Shown here: piece after piece, positions 63,422 to 64,000 of the stretch
Position numbering within the stretch: the first letter of the stretch is position 1
Layout of the letters: each line of letters begins with the position of its first letter
Origin: JANSXG01 sp024743075
Lineage (GTDB): Bacteria; Planctomycetota; Phycisphaerae; Phycisphaerales; UBA1924
Reading direction: 5' to 3'
Assembly (NCBI GenBank): GCA_042140185.1
Contig: CP159477.1
Coordinates: 2,356,001 to 2,420,000, forward strand
DNA: 64,000 nucleotides
Notes under the pieces: model-generated
Databases searched by the model: none
Told to the model about the DNA's origin: nothing
The model's input: the letters and a program-made list of their open reading frames with translations, nothing else
Translations under genes and position numbers: made by a program

Positions 63422-64000
63422 ATGATCCGGAAGCATCACGCACCGGAAAGCAAGGGCCGCCCCGCGAGCGATTCGCGCACAACCATCCCAGGGAGCACAG
63501 ACATCGCCGTCAAGACCTTCGTCATCGACACCTCCGTCCTTCTGCACAACCCCTCGGCGATCTTCGTCTTCGAAGAGAACAACGTGGTCATCCCGTTCGC
63601 CGTGCTTGAGGAAATCGACAAGTTCAAATCGGTCTCGAACGATGTCGGGCGAAATGCGCGCCAGTGCATCCGCTACCTCGACATGCTCCGCAACCGCGGA
63701 CGCCTGATCGAGGGAGTCCAGCTCTCGGACGGCATCGAGCCCGCCTCGAACAACCCGGACAGGCGCCCCAATGACCCGCCGTCCGGCTCGCTTCGGATCG
63801 ACGCGGTCGATCACGAGCGTCCCGCCGCCATCCGCGCGGACACCAACGACAACCGCATCATCGCCTCGGCGCTCGCCTTGAAGGAGAAAGGCGAGCATGT
63901 CGTTTTCGTCTCCAAAGACATCAACGCGCGCATCAAGGCGGACGCGCTGGAGATCACCGCCGAGGACTTCGAGAACCAGAAGGTCGACGTCGACCACCTG
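63422..64000 (+). CDS. N-terminal part of a PIN-domain / PhoH-family protein (runs off the window)
   Basis: The frame is open from ATG 63422 to the window end (193 residues visible). The PIN domain has KTFVIDTSVLLHNPSAIFVF (catalytic Asp in DTS), VVIPFAVLEEIDKFK (Glu) and DTNDNRIIASALALK (Asp triad). The region between (GRNARQCIRYLDMLRNRG) is a typical helix. This layout is the N-terminal part of PhoH2-type proteins, which join a PIN ribonuclease domain to a PhoH ATPase helicase. The PhoH domain would lie beyond 64000 and is therefore not seen. The first about 30 residues (HHAPESKGRPASD) are an extra tail, and an internal start is possible. Confidence 0.8.
   Translation, partial: MIRKHHAPESKGRPASDSRTTIPGSTDIAVKTFVIDTSVLLHNPSAIFVFEENNVVIPFAVLEEIDKFKSVSNDVGRNARQCIRYLDMLRNRGRLIEGVQLSDGIEPASNNPDRRPNDPPSGSLRIDAVDHERPAAIRADTNDNRIIASALALKEKGEHVVFVSKDINARIKADALEITAEDFENQKVDVDHL

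Overview
The window is GC-rich (roughly two thirds G+C), gene-dense chromosomal DNA. It most likely comes from a planctomycete of the class Phycisphaerae. That placement is inference from three features: several secreted proteins ending in a PTPGA-type, PEP-CTERM-like tail (hydrophobic stretch then RRRR); four secreted proteins ending in Cys-flanked dockerin-like repeats; and several prepilin-type proteins with the FTLIELLVV signature. I saw no rRNA, tRNA, CRISPR array, insertion sequence or prophage.

Layout. 1-7.5 kb: the tail of an upstream gene (possibly DNA primase), primary sigma factor rpoD, RNase R, then two minus-strand genes (phytase-like lipoprotein, cobalamin-binding-like protein). 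7.6-19.8 kb: one type II secretion (T2SS) operon on the plus strand, in the order secretin, ATPase, GspF, GspG, two minor pseudopilins, GspK-like, GspC/PilP-like, GspL/PilM-like, GspM-like, TPR lipoprotein, with many 4-base ATGA overlaps. 19.9-31.3 kb: an export-product region with three dockerin-tailed secreted proteins (one an endonuclease/exonuclease/phosphatase-fold enzyme), three tandem prepilin-like paralogues and two CTERM-tailed proteins. 31.4-37.7 kb: housekeeping genes (surE, SpoU methyltransferase, glycosyltransferase, nnrE, pdxH, dnaB). 37.8-41 kb: three more CTERM proteins, two of them a recent tandem duplication, and a dockerin-tailed P-domain-like protein, all minus strand. 41-64 kb: clpC, a ketoacyl-ACP synthase, nnrD, a Bax-inhibitor-1-like protein, ispF, an HD hydrolase, pgl-zwf, AbgT and POT transporters, a pair of paralogous membrane-anchored proteins of unknown function, dus, a Lol/MacB-like ABC exporter, an SRPBCC protein, a Nif3-like protein and the start of a PIN/PhoH-type gene.

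The genes fit a coherent surface and secretion economy. A complete T2SS sits directly upstream of secreted proteins carrying two different C-terminal tags (dockerin-like and CTERM). The CTERM genes share near-consensus promoters (TTGCAN, 16 bp, TANNNT), and four of them carry a short stem-loop in the 5' leader; in three it lies exactly 24 bases upstream of the start codon.

Caution on sequence quality: at least a dozen apparent single- or double-base indels break otherwise intact genes (gspE, a pseudopilin, gspC-like, a dockerin protein, a prepilin-like gene, the SpoU methyltransferase, dnaB, the ketoacyl synthase, nnrD three times, the ABC permease). They fall mainly in G/C runs or GCGC tracts, and some restored frames end in perfect ATGA overlaps. 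Sequencing error is therefore more likely than real pseudogenisation, and I annotate these as full-length CDSs with the break noted.
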